From an uncultured bacterium (GTDB lineage: Bacteria; Bacteroidota; Bacteroidia; Bacteroidales; Bacteroidaceae): a stretch of 64,000 nucleotides of DNA. Positions 9,006 through 18,447 of the stretch are shown piece after piece. A model generated the notes under the pieces. The model ran no database searches and was not told the origin of the DNA. It worked only from the letters and a program-made list of their open reading frames with translations. Numbering within the stretch: position 1 is the stretch's first letter; every line of letters begins with the position of its first letter. Both the position numbers and the translations under genes were made by a program. Location: positions 83,580 to 147,579 of the forward strand of contig CAJMNM010000003.1 in assembly GCA_905214795.1 (NCBI GenBank), given 5' to 3'.

Positions 9006-10595
9006 TTATTTTTGGTCATAAGCATGTTTCGGATAATCTATTGTGTAATGCAATCCTCTGCTTTCCTTTCGTTCAATAGCCTGACGTGTGATAAGGTAAC
9101 CCACATTAATCATGTTACGCAGTTCGCAGATATCTTTTGTGGCTTTTACACGTTTAAATAATTCCTCTGTTTCTTCATAAAGAAGATCAAGACGGGTCCA
9201 TGCACGTTTAAGACGCAAGTCACTTCTTACTATACCCACATAATTACTCATGATTTGTCCCACTTCACGCATATCCTGTGCAATGAGTACTTTCTCTTCA
9301 TTGCTCATTGTACCTTTGTCGTTCCATTCGGGCACTTTGTCATTAAAGGTATAATTGTCAATGACACTTAAACTATGTTTTGCCGCAGCTTCAGCATAAA
9401 CAACAGCCTCAATCAGAGAGTTGCTGGCCAGACGGTTACCACCGTGAAGTCCTGTACAAGAGCATTCGCCTACTGCATACAGACGGTTAATGCTTGACTG
9501 GCCATTCAAATCTACCTTGATGCCGCCACACATATAATGAGCACATGGAACTACAGGAATATACTGTTTTGTGATATCTATACCTATACTCATGCATTTT
9601 GCATAGATATTCGGAAAATGATGCATAGTTTCTTCCGCATTCTTATGAGTGACGTCCAGGCACACATGGTCTATACCATGAATTTTCATTTCCTTGTCTA
9701 TGGCACGTGCTACTATATCACGGGGAGCCAGACTGAGTCGTTTATCATATTTCTGCATGAATTCCTCGCCGTTTGGTAAACGTAGTATACCGCCGTAACC
9801 ACGCATAGCTTCTGTAATAAGGTAAGCTGGATGGGTTTCTCTCGGATTATAAAGTGCTGTCGGGTGGAATTGTACAAATTCCATACCTTCTACGGTTCCT
9901 TTAGCACGATATACCATAGCAATACCGTCACCAGTTGCGATGTTTGGATTGGTTGTTGTGGCATAAACCGCTCCTGTACCTCCTGTGGCCATCAGTGTGA
10001 TTTTGGAAAGGAATGTATCTATTTTATTGGTGTCGGGGTCAAGAATATAGGCACCATAACATTCTATATCAGGAGTACGGCGGGTAACTTCAATGCCCAA
10101 ATGATGCTGTGTTATGATTTCAACTGCAAAATGATTTTCCAGAATGGTGATATTAGGTTCGCGGCGTACAGCTTCCATCAGTCCGCGCTGAATTTCAAAG
10201 CCTGTATCGTCGGCATGATGAAGAATGCGGAATTCCGAATGACCGCCTTCACGGTGAAGATCGAACTCTCCACTTTCATTTTTGTCAAAATTGACGCCCC
10301 ATTCAACCAGTCTTTTGATACCTTGTGGAGCATTTCTGACTACCTGTTCTACTGCTGCACGATCGCTGATATAATCACCGGCAATCATTGTATCCTTAAT
10401 ATGTTTTTCAAAATTATCCACTTTCAGATTTGTAACAGAAGCTATTCCACCCTGTGCTTTTGCCGTATTGGCTTCATCCAGTGTCGTTTTACATATGATG
10501 GCTACTTTACCTTTTCCTGCACGTGCTACTTGCAGGGCGAAACTCATTCCGGCTACACCAGAACCGATAACCAAAAAGTCAAATTTGCGTATCAT
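9006..10595 (-). CDS. nadB: L-aspartate oxidase
   Basis: 529 residues. It oxidises L-aspartate to iminoaspartate with FAD, feeding NadA. Marks: the FAD dinucleotide fold VIGSGVAGMSFALQVA at residues 9-24, KAQGGIASV, the active-site segment FHPTALYNP and LITEAMRGYGG, and the GGIKVDLNGQ / GLHGGNRLASNSLIEAV C-terminal FAD region. In anaerobes fumarate can be the electron acceptor. It stands alone between terminators, with a TAGTTTTG box (minus, 10620-10627) just upstream. Confidence 0.97.
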   Translation of the reverse strand: MIRKFDFLVIGSGVAGMSFALQVARAGKGKVAIICKTTLDEANTAKAQGGIASVTNLKVDNFEKHIKDTMIAGDYISDRAAVEQVVRNAPQGIKRLVEWGVNFDKNESGEFDLHREGGHSEFRILHHADDTGFEIQRGLMEAVRREPNITILENHFAVEIITQHHLGIEVTRRTPDIECYGAYILDPDTNKIDTFLSKITLMATGGTGAVYATTTNPNIATGDGIAMVYRAKGTVEGMEFVQFHPTALYNPRETHPAYLITEAMRGYGGILRLPNGEEFMQKYDKRLSLAPRDIVARAIDKEMKIHGIDHVCLDVTHKNAEETMHHFPNIYAKCMSIGIDITKQYIPVVPCAHYMCGGIKVDLNGQSSINRLYAVGECSCTGLHGGNRLASNSLIEAVVYAEAAAKHSLSVIDNYTFNDKVPEWNDKGTMSNEEKVLIAQDMREVGQIMSNYVGIVRSDLRLKRAWTRLDLLYEETEELFKRVKATKDICELRNMINVGYLITRQAIERKESRGLHYTIDYPKHAYDQK

Positions 10596-10696
10596 AATAC
10601 CTTATTAAAAATGTCTATGCAAAACTACTCAAAAAGTGAATTACTTGTGTGGCTGTTAATGGAAAAAATTGTATATTGCACAAAATTTTAGTACCC

Positions 10697-11107
10697 ATGA
10701 CTCGAACCTTTCATGCCAGAGTAAGTAAAAAAGTTCTGATTTATTGTCTGATGCCAAGTACAATACTGACGGTATATTTTTTTTGGATAAAAATGCCGTT
10801 AGCAGCTTTGGTGTTCATGATTTTTATGGTAGTGATTATAGAACGCATGATTCATACCTCATACATCATTAATTCTGGAAGTGAATTGATTATCTTTAAA
10901 GGACGGTTTTCACGTGTGGTCAAACTCAGGTTGTCTGATATTGAAAAGGTAGAGCAGTTAAAGTCTACTGCTATTTTCCCTTTCAGAAGAAAAGATGTAG
11001 TGACGTTAACTTTGAAAAACGGAAGTATAAAACTGATTTCACCGTTTCCGGCTGATGAGTTTTGTCGTTATGTAGAGCGTTGTATAAAAGATTTAGAGCA
11101 GAAATGA
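10697..11107 (+). CDS. PH-domain-like small membrane protein
   Basis: 136 residues from the ATG at 10697; an in-frame ATG at 10649 would add 16 residues but is less likely. Two adjacent hydrophobic segments (VLIYCLMPSTILTVYFFW and ALVFMIFMVVIIERM) form a membrane hairpin. A small beta domain with SELIIFKGRFSRVVKLRLSDIEKVE resembles bacterial PH-like domains facing the cytoplasm. Its stop overlaps the start of the DD-peptidase gene (ATGA), so the two are translationally coupled. Function unknown. Confidence 0.7.
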   Translation: MTRTFHARVSKKVLIYCLMPSTILTVYFFWIKMPLAALVFMIFMVVIIERMIHTSYIINSGSELIIFKGRFSRVVKLRLSDIEKVEQLKSTAIFPFRRKDVVTLTLKNGSIKLISPFPADEFCRYVERCIKDLEQK

Positions 11108-12318
11108 AAGCTTTTGGATTAAAACTGTTTGCTATATTAACGGTAATGGTAAGTAGCTCCTGGTCGTTAAGAGGAGCCTGTTTACTGAATCAATATGATA
11201 TTCTGGAGCCAGATACGTTATGGGCAAAAACTCTGAAGATTCAGCTTGATGAACTTTTAGAAAGCGAATGGTTTGAAAAAACACAGGTCGGATTGTGTGT
11301 ATACGATCTTTCATCCGATACAATGTTATATGCACGAAATATTCATCAGCGGATGAGGCCGGCTTCAACTCAAAAACTTCTGACGGCTATTACTGCACTC
11401 GACAAACTTGGAGGAGCTTACCAATTCCAGACCAGATTATGTTACACAGGTTGTGTAGAAAACAGAATATTGTATGGCGATCTCTATGCGATTGGTGGTT
11501 TCGATCCTCGGTTTGCAAAAGATGATATGCAGGCTTTTGTTAATGCCGTGACAGCTTTGGCTGTTGATTCAGTTGCAGGTTGTCTTTATGCTGATGTCAG
11601 TATGAAAGATACTTTGAAATGGGGATATGGCTGGTGTTGGGATGATGACATGCCGGTACTTACTCCTTTGTTGTATAAAGGACAAGACAGATTTGTGGAT
11701 AAATTGATAGAAATGTTGAGCGAGGCTGGTGTTGGAGTGAGAACTACGGCATATGGTCAATGTCCGTCTGAGGCTGAAACTTTGTCTGTCCGCAAACATG
11801 CCATAGACCAGGTGCTGATGCCAATGATGAAAGAAAGTGATAACTTATACGCCGAATCTTTGTTTTATCAGTTAGGTGCCTTGTCTGGTAAACCTTATGC
11901 TTCGTATAAAGATGCGCGACGTTTTGTTTTGGATTTGATGGATAAACTGCATGTGACGGCTGAAAATGCGTTGGTAGCAGACGGTAGCGGGGTATCGCTT
12001 TACAATTATCTTACTCCTGCTGTCCAAATCGCTTTTTTGCGTTATGCCTATCATAATGAAGAAATATTTCTTCATCTTTATGCTTCGTTGCCGGTAGCCG
12101 GAGTGGATGGAACTTTGCGTAACAGGATGAAAAGGGGAGCGGCTTATCGTAATGTGCATGCCAAAACCGGAACCCTTGAAGGCGTGATATCATTGGCAGG
12201 TTATGCAATGGCTGATAATGGGCATAGATTAGCCTTTTGTATATTGAATCAAGGTGTAGATTCCTCAAAAAAAGCCCGTGATTTTCAAGATAAGGTATGT
12301 ACATTACTTTGCAGATGA
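11104..12318 (+). CDS. dacB: D-Ala-D-Ala carboxypeptidase/endopeptidase, PBP4 (S13) family
   Basis: 404 residues from the ATG at 11104, which gives a signal peptide (LKLFAILTVMVSSSW); an upstream ATG at 11062 would overlap the previous gene by 46 bp. Serine-acyl-enzyme motifs: S88-T-Q-K91 (SxxK), SDN in KESDNLYAESLFYQLG, and KTG in HAKTGTLEG. These are penicillin-binding protein hallmarks. The enzyme trims or cleaves peptidoglycan cross-links in the periplasm. It is shorter than the E. coli PBP4, so the inserted domain is probably reduced. Coupled to the PH-like gene upstream. Confidence 0.9.
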   Translation: MKAFGLKLFAILTVMVSSSWSLRGACLLNQYDILEPDTLWAKTLKIQLDELLESEWFEKTQVGLCVYDLSSDTMLYARNIHQRMRPASTQKLLTAITALDKLGGAYQFQTRLCYTGCVENRILYGDLYAIGGFDPRFAKDDMQAFVNAVTALAVDSVAGCLYADVSMKDTLKWGYGWCWDDDMPVLTPLLYKGQDRFVDKLIEMLSEAGVGVRTTAYGQCPSEAETLSVRKHAIDQVLMPMMKESDNLYAESLFYQLGALSGKPYASYKDARRFVLDLMDKLHVTAENALVADGSGVSLYNYLTPAVQIAFLRYAYHNEEIFLHLYASLPVAGVDGTLRNRMKRGAAYRNVHAKTGTLEGVISLAGYAMADNGHRLAFCILNQGVDSSKKARDFQDKVCTLLCR

Positions 12319-12558
12319 TATAAAGAATTTAATTTTTGCGGTTTATAAGTTCTTTTTATAAACAAATAATCAGTAGCGTGATATTGTTTGATTGATATAT
12401 TATTCGATATTTTGGTTGCTTAATACAAATCAGGTTACAGATTAATATTTTTAACCCGAAAACTGCTAAACAGTGAATTTTTATAAGCAGTCTCATGTAT
12501 TTTAACCCATAAAAACGTTTATTTTACTAATTTTCTCTCTATCTTTGCAGTCAGATTT
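12319..12558. promoter_or_regulatory. Leader/promoter region of the 12559 gene and possibly the nuo operon
   Basis: A TATCTTTG -7 box at 12540-12547 lies 11 bp before the ATG at 12559, so the transcript would have almost no leader. Two TTTTAACCC repeats (12449-12457 and 12500-12508) precede it and could be operator half-sites. An 8-bp inverted repeat (GTTTATAA 12341-12348 / TTATAAAC 12356-12363) after dacB may be a weak terminator. Confidence 0.5.
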
Positions 12559-12972
12559 ATGGAGAGAAATGTTTTAAAACGGGTTGTACGGTTGTGTCTG
12601 TCAATAGCCTTGTTGGTTATTGGCTTTCTGTCTTATGCGCCTGATACCATTTTTCAGCAATCTTTTTCCGAAGTTTCCTTCATAGAAAAAAAGGATGTAT
12701 TACAGACCGTTATATCTACTGAAGAAAACGAGGAGATAGAAGCTAAGGTACCTTATTATTTCTTTTCTTCTCTTTTTATAGCTCCATATACAATGGGAGC
12801 TGCAAATGAAAATTCAAGTGAAAATTCACTTTTAAAGTATATTGCGATTCATCGCGCTTCGTCGTACTATCATTTTTTTGTTCCGTCTTCTGTTATTAGT
12901 TACGGGAAAGACAGTAAACAAAAACTTTTGTGTCAGACTTCGGACAGCCTTTTATGTCGCTGGCAGGTCTGA
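12559..12972 (+). CDS. Hypothetical membrane-anchored small protein upstream of nuo
   Basis: 137 residues, not recognised. Residues 9-27 (VVRLCLSIALLVIGFLSYA) form one hydrophobic segment, either an anchor or an uncleaved signal. The remainder is polar, ends in CRWQV, and shows no motif. The start sits immediately after a well-formed TATCTTTG promoter box, which supports it being expressed. It is 147 bp upstream of nuoA, and no clear promoter lies between, so it may be the first gene of the nuo transcript. It could be a small accessory protein or a poorly conserved ORF. Confidence 0.5.
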   Translation: MERNVLKRVVRLCLSIALLVIGFLSYAPDTIFQQSFSEVSFIEKKDVLQTVISTEENEEIEAKVPYYFFSSLFIAPYTMGAANENSSENSLLKYIAIHRASSYYHFFVPSSVISYGKDSKQKLLCQTSDSLLCRWQV

Positions 12973-13062
12973 CGAATTCTTATTCAAACTGATAATATAA
13001 GGACAGCATTACTGCGATAATTCTTTTCTTATATGTTTTTTATCTGATTATTCTAATAGTGT

Positions 13063-13090
13063 AGACGTAAGTGAACGTCTGATTCTTACG
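13063..13090 (+). promoter_or_regulatory. Two mutually exclusive hairpins in the nuoA leader
   Basis: AGACGT (13063-13068) can pair with ACGTCT (13075-13080), or CGTAAG (13066-13071) with CTTACG (13085-13090). The two share bases and cannot form together. They lie 30 bp upstream of nuoA. Small stems; a regulatory role is only a possibility. Confidence 0.25.
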
Positions 13091-13119
13091 ATTGAAATAA
13101 TAAATTAATAAACTGAATA

Positions 13120-13476
13120 ATGACGGACTTTATTATTTTATCCATTGTCCTGTTGGCCGCAATAGTGTTGGTCGGGGCAGCATTGTTGGTGGCACGTATT
13201 GTAGCGCCACGTAGTTACAACAAACAAAAAGGTGAGCCGTATGAGTGTGGTATGCCTTCACGTGGTGGAGCCTGGATGCAGTTTAAGGTTGGATATTATC
13301 TGTATGCCATTTTGTTCCTCATGTTCGATATTGAAACAGTATTTCTGTTTCCATGGGCTGTACGTATAGGACGTATGGGAGCTGCTTACGGTATGTTAAG
13401 TATCGGACTGTTCATGACGGTTTTGGTTTTAGGTCTGGCTTATGCTTGGCGGAAAGGAGCTTTGGAATGGAAATAA
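13120..13476 (+). CDS. nuoA: NADH-quinone oxidoreductase subunit A
   Basis: 118 residues with three membrane helices (N-terminal FIILSIVLLAAIVLVGAALLVA, then two after residue 58). The conserved family segments KGEPYECGMPSRG and FLMFDIETVFLFPWA are present. NuoA is a small membrane-arm subunit near the quinone site of complex I. First of eleven nuo genes; it overlaps nuoB by 10 bp. Confidence 0.96.
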   Translation: MTDFIILSIVLLAAIVLVGAALLVARIVAPRSYNKQKGEPYECGMPSRGGAWMQFKVGYYLYAILFLMFDIETVFLFPWAVRIGRMGAAYGMLSIGLFMTVLVLGLAYAWRKGALEWK

Positions 13477-14060
13477 AGAAAAGAGCTGCCATTTCAAATA
13501 TGAAATGGGAAGAAATGGGCGACAACAGTGAGATTGTCAGACTGGCTGAGGAACTTAATGCAACAGGAGCAGGGGTTGTTGTCGGTTGGTTAGACAAATT
13601 CATAGATTGGGCCAGAAGCAACTCATTGTGGTCTTTGACATTCGGTACCAGCTGTTGTGCCATAGAGTTCATGGCATTGGGTGCGGCACGTTACGATATG
13701 GCGCGTTTCGGTTTCGAGGTTACCCGTAACTCACCCCGTCAGGCCGATATGATTATGGTGTTAGGTACCATTACAAAGAAAATGGCACCGGTTCTGAAAC
13801 GTCTTTACGATCAGATGGCTGAGCCGAAATACGTGATTGCTGTTGGTGGCTGTACCATTTCCGGTGGTCCTTTCAAGGGATCGTACCATGTGGTAGACGG
13901 TATTGACAAGATTGTGCCGGTAGATGTTTATATTCCGGGTTGTCCTCCAAGACCCGAAGCTTTCTATTACGGTATGATGCAGTTACAGCGTAAAATCAAG
14001 GTGGAACCATTTATCGCCAATAAATTCAAGAAGACTGAAAAAGAAAACAAAGATGAGTAA
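13467..14060 (+). CDS. nuoB: NADH-quinone oxidoreductase subunit B
   Basis: 197 residues from the ATG at 13467, preceded by a good GGAAAGGAG ribosome-binding site at 13451-13459 inside nuoA. A longer in-frame start at 13353 would be buried in nuoA and is rejected. Cys63 and Cys64 (TSCCAIEF), Cys130 (VGGCTISGG) and Cys160 (PGCPPRPE) are the ligands expected for cluster N2, the last iron-sulfur centre before quinone. Overlaps nuoA by 10 bp and nuoCD by 8 bp. Confidence 0.96.
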   Translation: MEIKKRAAISNMKWEEMGDNSEIVRLAEELNATGAGVVVGWLDKFIDWARSNSLWSLTFGTSCCAIEFMALGAARYDMARFGFEVTRNSPRQADMIMVLGTITKKMAPVLKRLYDQMAEPKYVIAVGGCTISGGPFKGSYHVVDGIDKIVPVDVYIPGCPPRPEAFYYGMMQLQRKIKVEPFIANKFKKTEKENKDE

Positions 14061-15723
14061 CATGACAAATATGACGGTTGCTTTACCTGAAACGGTGATA
14101 AGAAAAGTATGTCCGCAGGCCCGGTTAATCGGAAGCGAGACAGAAACAACTGATAAGGAAACCGCACAGTCTGCGGCTGAGAAAATATGGGAAGTCACTC
14201 CCGAATCTGTAGCAAAAGTATGTCTTGCGTTAAGAGATGAGGCCGGAATGGATTTTCTCCGTGATCTGATGGGTACCGATGAGGGTGACGGTAAGACTGG
14301 TGTTTATTATTTTATGGAACGCACTGCCGACGGCGTCAATGTAGTATTGAAGGCGGTGACTGCCGACTGGATGCCTTCTGTAACCGGAGTATGGCAGGCT
14401 GCTATGCTTAAAGAACGAGAAGTATACGATTTCTACGGTTTGCGTTTTCTTAATCATCCAGACATGCGCCGCCTTTTCTTGAGAGAAGACTGGCACGGAT
14501 ATCCCCTTCGCAAGGATTATGTGATGGATGAGCGTGATGAGATGCCCGGCAATGAGTATAATGCAGATACCACAACCTGCTATACATTAAATGAAAAAGG
14601 TGAAGTTGTAGCTGAAAAGCGTGTGGTTTTCGGTGAAAACGATTTTGTGGTCAATATCGGGCCGCAGCATCCTTCTACTCATGGTGTATTAAGAATGAGA
14701 ACCTCAATAGAAGGTGAGACGGTTACAAAAGTAGACCCTATTTTGGGGTATATTCACCGTGGTATTGAGAAACTGTGTGAAAAGCGTGATTACAAACAGG
14801 CTTTGGCCATGACCGACCGTTTGGATTACCTCAGTGCACATCAGAACAGACATGCTTTGTGTCTTTGTGTGGAAAAGGCTGCCGGCATAGTAGTACCCGA
14901 ACGCGCACAGTGTATCCGTACCATGATGGACGAGTTGCAGCGTATTGATTCACACCTTTTGTTCTTTTCCTGTCTTGCTATGGATATGGGTGCCCTTACA
15001 CCGTTCTTCTATGGTTTCCGTGAAAGGGAGATGATTTTGAATATCATGGAAGAGACAACCGGTGGACGCCTTATTCAGAATTATTACAGATACGGTGGCG
15101 TACAGGCCGACGTGCAACCCGATTTTCTTGACAAGGTTAGAGCCTTTACAAAGAGAATGCGTAGCGTGATTAAAGACTACAATGACATTCTGACCAGTAA
15201 TGTCATTGCACAGAATCGATTGATGGGTGTCGGAATTCTGACTAAGGAAGACGCCATCAGTATCGGTACTACCGGAGGTACGGGCCGTGCTACAGGTTGG
15301 GCCAACGATGTACGTAAAAGACATCCTTATGCTTGGTATGACCGGGTGAACTTCAAGGAAATTACCTATACACACTGTGATTCGTTCGACCGTTATAAAG
15401 TCAGAATGGACGAGATACTGGAATCATGTAACATTCTCGACCAGTTGGCTGATATGATGCCCGAAGGACCGGTTTGTGCCAAGGTTCCGGCCATTATCAA
15501 ACTGCCGGCAGGTGTATATACAGCGTCGGTTGAGGCCAGTCGTGGTGAGTTTGGTGTATGTATTGTGAGCGATGGTGGAAAGACACCGGCCAGATTACAT
15601 TTCCGTTCTACAGGTTTACCATTGGTACAGGCCATGGATACGGTTTGTCGTGACGGAAAGATTGCCGACTTGATTGCCATTGGTGGTACACTCGATTTTG
15701 TGATTCCTGATATAGACCGATAA
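14053..15723 (+). CDS. nuoCD: Fused NADH-quinone oxidoreductase subunits C and D
   Basis: 556 residues. About residues 1-175 are NuoC-like (the family segment EREVYDFYGLRFLNHPDMRRLFL then DWHGYPLRKDY). About 190-556 are NuoD (NIGPQHPSTHGVLRM, GYIHRGIEKLCE, YLSAHQNRHALCLCVEKAAGI, FRSTGLPLVQAM). The D part forms the quinone pocket with NuoB. NuoC/D fusion is known in several lineages including Bacteroidota. It begins 8 bp before the nuoB stop. Confidence 0.95.
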   Translation: MSNMTNMTVALPETVIRKVCPQARLIGSETETTDKETAQSAAEKIWEVTPESVAKVCLALRDEAGMDFLRDLMGTDEGDGKTGVYYFMERTADGVNVVLKAVTADWMPSVTGVWQAAMLKEREVYDFYGLRFLNHPDMRRLFLREDWHGYPLRKDYVMDERDEMPGNEYNADTTTCYTLNEKGEVVAEKRVVFGENDFVVNIGPQHPSTHGVLRMRTSIEGETVTKVDPILGYIHRGIEKLCEKRDYKQALAMTDRLDYLSAHQNRHALCLCVEKAAGIVVPERAQCIRTMMDELQRIDSHLLFFSCLAMDMGALTPFFYGFREREMILNIMEETTGGRLIQNYYRYGGVQADVQPDFLDKVRAFTKRMRSVIKDYNDILTSNVIAQNRLMGVGILTKEDAISIGTTGGTGRATGWANDVRKRHPYAWYDRVNFKEITYTHCDSFDRYKVRMDEILESCNILDQLADMMPEGPVCAKVPAIIKLPAGVYTASVEASRGEFGVCIVSDGGKTPARLHFRSTGLPLVQAMDTVCRDGKIADLIAIGGTLDFVIPDIDR

Positions 15724-15751
15724 ATAAGTAAAATGAGATAAAATAAACGGT

Positions 15752-16849
15752 ATGAATTTTACTACGGATTATTATAGTTTAGCCCCCTTGGCAAGCCGTT
15801 TTCATGAAGTGCTTGACGGAGCGGTAGGAGAGAAAGCGGCCATTGCGATTGAAGGTCTCTGCCTTGTTGTCGGGCTTATTTTGTTATATGCGGTTCTGGC
15901 TATTATTTTGATTTATATGGAGCGCCGTGTTTGTGGAGCTTTTCAGTGTCGAATCGGTCCTAACCGTGTAGGCGGTAAAGGCGGACTTTTACAGGTACCT
16001 GCCGATGTGATTAAGATTCTGACAAAAGAAATCATCAGACTTAACAATGCCGACCATTTGTTGTATGAGCTTGCCCCTTTCTTTGTCATTGCCGGTTCGT
16101 TTATCAGTTTCGCCTGCCTGCCATGGCATAACGGAGCGCCTTTACTCGATTACGAAGTTGGTGTGATGTTGGTTTTGGCTGCTTCAGGTCTGGGTGTATT
16201 GGGTATTCTGATGGCCGGATGGAGCAGTAACAGCAAATATGCTGTGATTGGTGCCATGCGAAGCGGCGCCATGATGATTAGTTACGAACTTTCCATGGGT
16301 ATTGTTGTTATAGCAGTGGTAGCTTTGAGCGGTACGATGAGTATTTCCGGTATTGTAGAAAGTCAGGAAGGATTGTGGAACCTCTTCAAAGGTCATATTC
16401 TGACAGTCTTGGCTTTCCTGATTTATTTGATTTCAGGTAATGCCGAGGCCAACCGTGGTCCGTTCGACCTTGCTGAAGCCGAGCAGGAGTTGACAGCCGG
16501 TTACCATACGGAATATTCAGGTATGCACTTCGGATTTTTCTATCTGGCAGAATATCTGAATCTTTTCATTACGTCAGGTATTGCAACCACACTCTTCCTC
16601 GGCGGATGGATGCCGTTTCATATTCCCGGACTTGACGGATTAAATAGCGTGATGGATGCCATTCCGGGAGCCGTATGGTTTGTAGGCAAGACATTTGCTG
16701 TGGTCTTTCTTCTGATGTGGATCAGATGGTCATTCCCTCGTTTGCGTATCGACCAGGTTCAGACCCTGGAGTGGAAATACCTCATGCCACTGTCATTGGT
16801 CATTATGATGGCTACGGTCATCTGTAAGGTTTACGGATGGGTATTGTAA
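15752..16849 (+). CDS. nuoH: NADH-quinone oxidoreductase subunit H
   Basis: 365 residues with about eight membrane helices. Family marks: YMERRVCGAFQCRIGPNRVG near residue 55, the charged loop AEANRGPFDLAEAEQELTAGY near 230, and FVGKTFAVVFLLMWIRWSFPRLR near 310. NuoH links the quinone site to the antiporter-like membrane arm. Lies 28 bp after nuoCD. Confidence 0.96.
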   Translation: MNFTTDYYSLAPLASRFHEVLDGAVGEKAAIAIEGLCLVVGLILLYAVLAIILIYMERRVCGAFQCRIGPNRVGGKGGLLQVPADVIKILTKEIIRLNNADHLLYELAPFFVIAGSFISFACLPWHNGAPLLDYEVGVMLVLAASGLGVLGILMAGWSSNSKYAVIGAMRSGAMMISYELSMGIVVIAVVALSGTMSISGIVESQEGLWNLFKGHILTVLAFLIYLISGNAEANRGPFDLAEAEQELTAGYHTEYSGMHFGFFYLAEYLNLFITSGIATTLFLGGWMPFHIPGLDGLNSVMDAIPGAVWFVGKTFAVVFLLMWIRWSFPRLRIDQVQTLEWKYLMPLSLVIMMATVICKVYGWVL

Positions 16850-16942
16850 TTAAGAAAACTCTAATCAACAGTCGTGGCCTCTGAATGTTAGTGTTTGGCG
16901 TTCGTGGCGATGATGAAAAATCAATCAAATATAAATAAGGAA

Positions 16943-17443
16943 ATGAGTGGTAGTTTTAAAAAATATGTCAGAAGATATCTTCGTGGAACGAAAAGCCTTT
17001 TTGTAGGTATGAATACGTCCATGCGCGTGATGGTGCAGAAGAAGGTCTCTGAGCAGTACCCTGAGAACAGACATACAACACTGAAGGTGCCCGAGCGTCA
17101 TAGAGCGCAGCTCCAGATGGTAGCCGGTGAAGACGGTCAGTGGCTTTGTGTAGCTTGCGGTCTGTGTCAGAACGCCTGCCCTAACGGTACAATCAGCATA
17201 GAGTCTGAATGGGTTGTCAATGAAGAAGGCAAGAAGAAGAAAAAGCTTACTGCTTATCATTACGACCTGGGTTCCTGCATTTATTGCGGTTTGTGTGTAG
17301 ATGTTTGTCCTCATGGTGCAATTCGTTTCAATAACCATTTTGAAAATGCTGTGTTCAACCGCGAACATCTTAAGATGAGGCTCGACCAGCCGAAGAATGA
17401 GAAATGGGCTGAGAACGGAACACGAATCAGCAACGGAGAGTAA
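16943..17443 (+). CDS. nuoI: NADH-quinone oxidoreductase subunit I
   Basis: 166 residues from the ATG at 16943; in-frame ATGs at 16895, 16910 and 16913 are possible, but the family usually begins close to the amphipathic GTKSLFVGMNTSM segment. Two ferredoxin motifs: Cys69/72/75/79 and Cys112/115/118/122, for clusters N6a and N6b. A lysine-rich loop (EEGKKKKKL) sits between them. Start uncertain by about 16 residues. Confidence 0.93.
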   Translation: MSGSFKKYVRRYLRGTKSLFVGMNTSMRVMVQKKVSEQYPENRHTTLKVPERHRAQLQMVAGEDGQWLCVACGLCQNACPNGTISIESEWVVNEEGKKKKKLTAYHYDLGSCIYCGLCVDVCPHGAIRFNNHFENAVFNREHLKMRLDQPKNEKWAENGTRISNGE

Positions 17444-17512
17444 TAAACAAAGGAGTGACGGGAATATCCCTTCTCCGATAATGAAATCAGAAAATAAACC
17501 TCTATTTAAGAT

Positions 17513-18025
17513 ATGGAAATAACATTTCAACAAGCCGCATTCTTTGTAGTAGCGCTGCTTATGATTGCCGGAGCGTTGGCTACAGTGATGGCTAAGCGTA
17601 TACTCAGGGCTGTCACAGCCTTGCTGGTGGTGCTTTTTTGCACGGCTGCATTTTATTTCATGTTGGGCTATACGTTCCTGGGTACGGTGCAGATTACAGT
17701 TTATGCGGGAGGTATTGTAGTGCTTTATGTGTTCTCAATCCTGCTTACCCGTTCAGAAGTGAGTGTGAGAAACCGTTTGAAAAAGGGCAAGGCTACTGCC
17801 GTGTTGGCAACGACGTTGACCGGTGCGGCGCTGACGCTTTGGTTACTCTTCAATGCCGGTTTTACCCGTCAGGGTATCTCCGAAGGTTATGAACTGTCTC
17901 CGCTTGAGATTGGCGATGCTTTGGTTGGTCCCGAGAAATACCAGTTCGTTTTGCCGTTTGAAGTAATCAGTGTGTTGCTTCTTGCCTGTATCATCGGTGC
18001 GGTGATGATTGCGCGTAAACGCTGA
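17513..18025 (+). CDS. nuoJ: NADH-quinone oxidoreductase subunit J
   Basis: 170 residues with five predicted membrane helices. The family segment FYFMLGYTFLGTVQITVYAGGIVVLYVFSILL, with the pi-bulge region of TM3, is clear. Part of the membrane arm between NuoH and the antiporter subunits. Confidence 0.95.
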   Translation: MEITFQQAAFFVVALLMIAGALATVMAKRILRAVTALLVVLFCTAAFYFMLGYTFLGTVQITVYAGGIVVLYVFSILLTRSEVSVRNRLKKGKATAVLATTLTGAALTLWLLFNAGFTRQGISEGYELSPLEIGDALVGPEKYQFVLPFEVISVLLLACIIGAVMIARKR

Positions 18026-18102
18026 TTCAGTTCATGCTGAGGCTTTTAGAGAGACTTTTAATTTAATTAAAAACAACATATAGCATTCAACGCTGAAGAA
18101 AT

Positions 18103-18414
18103 ATGGAACTCAATTTATTGTTTTATCTTGTACCGGGCACCATCATGATGTTTTGCGGCGTTTACGGTTTTTTTACGCGCCGAAGTCTGCTGGCGGTGCT
18201 TCTTTGTGTGGAACTGATGCTTAATGCCGTCAATATCAATTTTGCCGTCTTTAACCGTTTTCTTTTCCCCGGTGCGCTCGAGGGACATTTTTTTGCCCTC
18301 TTCGGCATTGCCATTTCTGCTGCCGAGACAGCTGTGGCTATTGCCATCATGATTAATGTTTACCGAAACATGAGCGGCATTAATACAGATGACATCAACC
18401 AGTTGAAAGGTTGA
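18103..18414 (+). CDS. nuoK: NADH-quinone oxidoreductase subunit K
   Basis: 103 residues with three membrane helices. The conserved glutamates expected in TM2 and TM3 are visible in LLCVELMLNAVNINF and ISAAETAVAIAI, the proton-channel residues of NuoK/MrpC-type subunits. Ends 33 bp before nuoL. Confidence 0.96.
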   Translation: MELNLLFYLVPGTIMMFCGVYGFFTRRSLLAVLLCVELMLNAVNINFAVFNRFLFPGALEGHFFALFGIAISAAETAVAIAIMINVYRNMSGINTDDINQLKG

Positions 18415-18447
18415 TATTAATAATTTGTAATCAAACAAAATATCTAT

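Noticed and set aside
9831..10691. 286-codon plus-strand frame opposite nadB
   Set aside because: Lies entirely antisense to a perfect nadB with all motifs; cysteine- and Phe-rich composition typical of a shadow frame.
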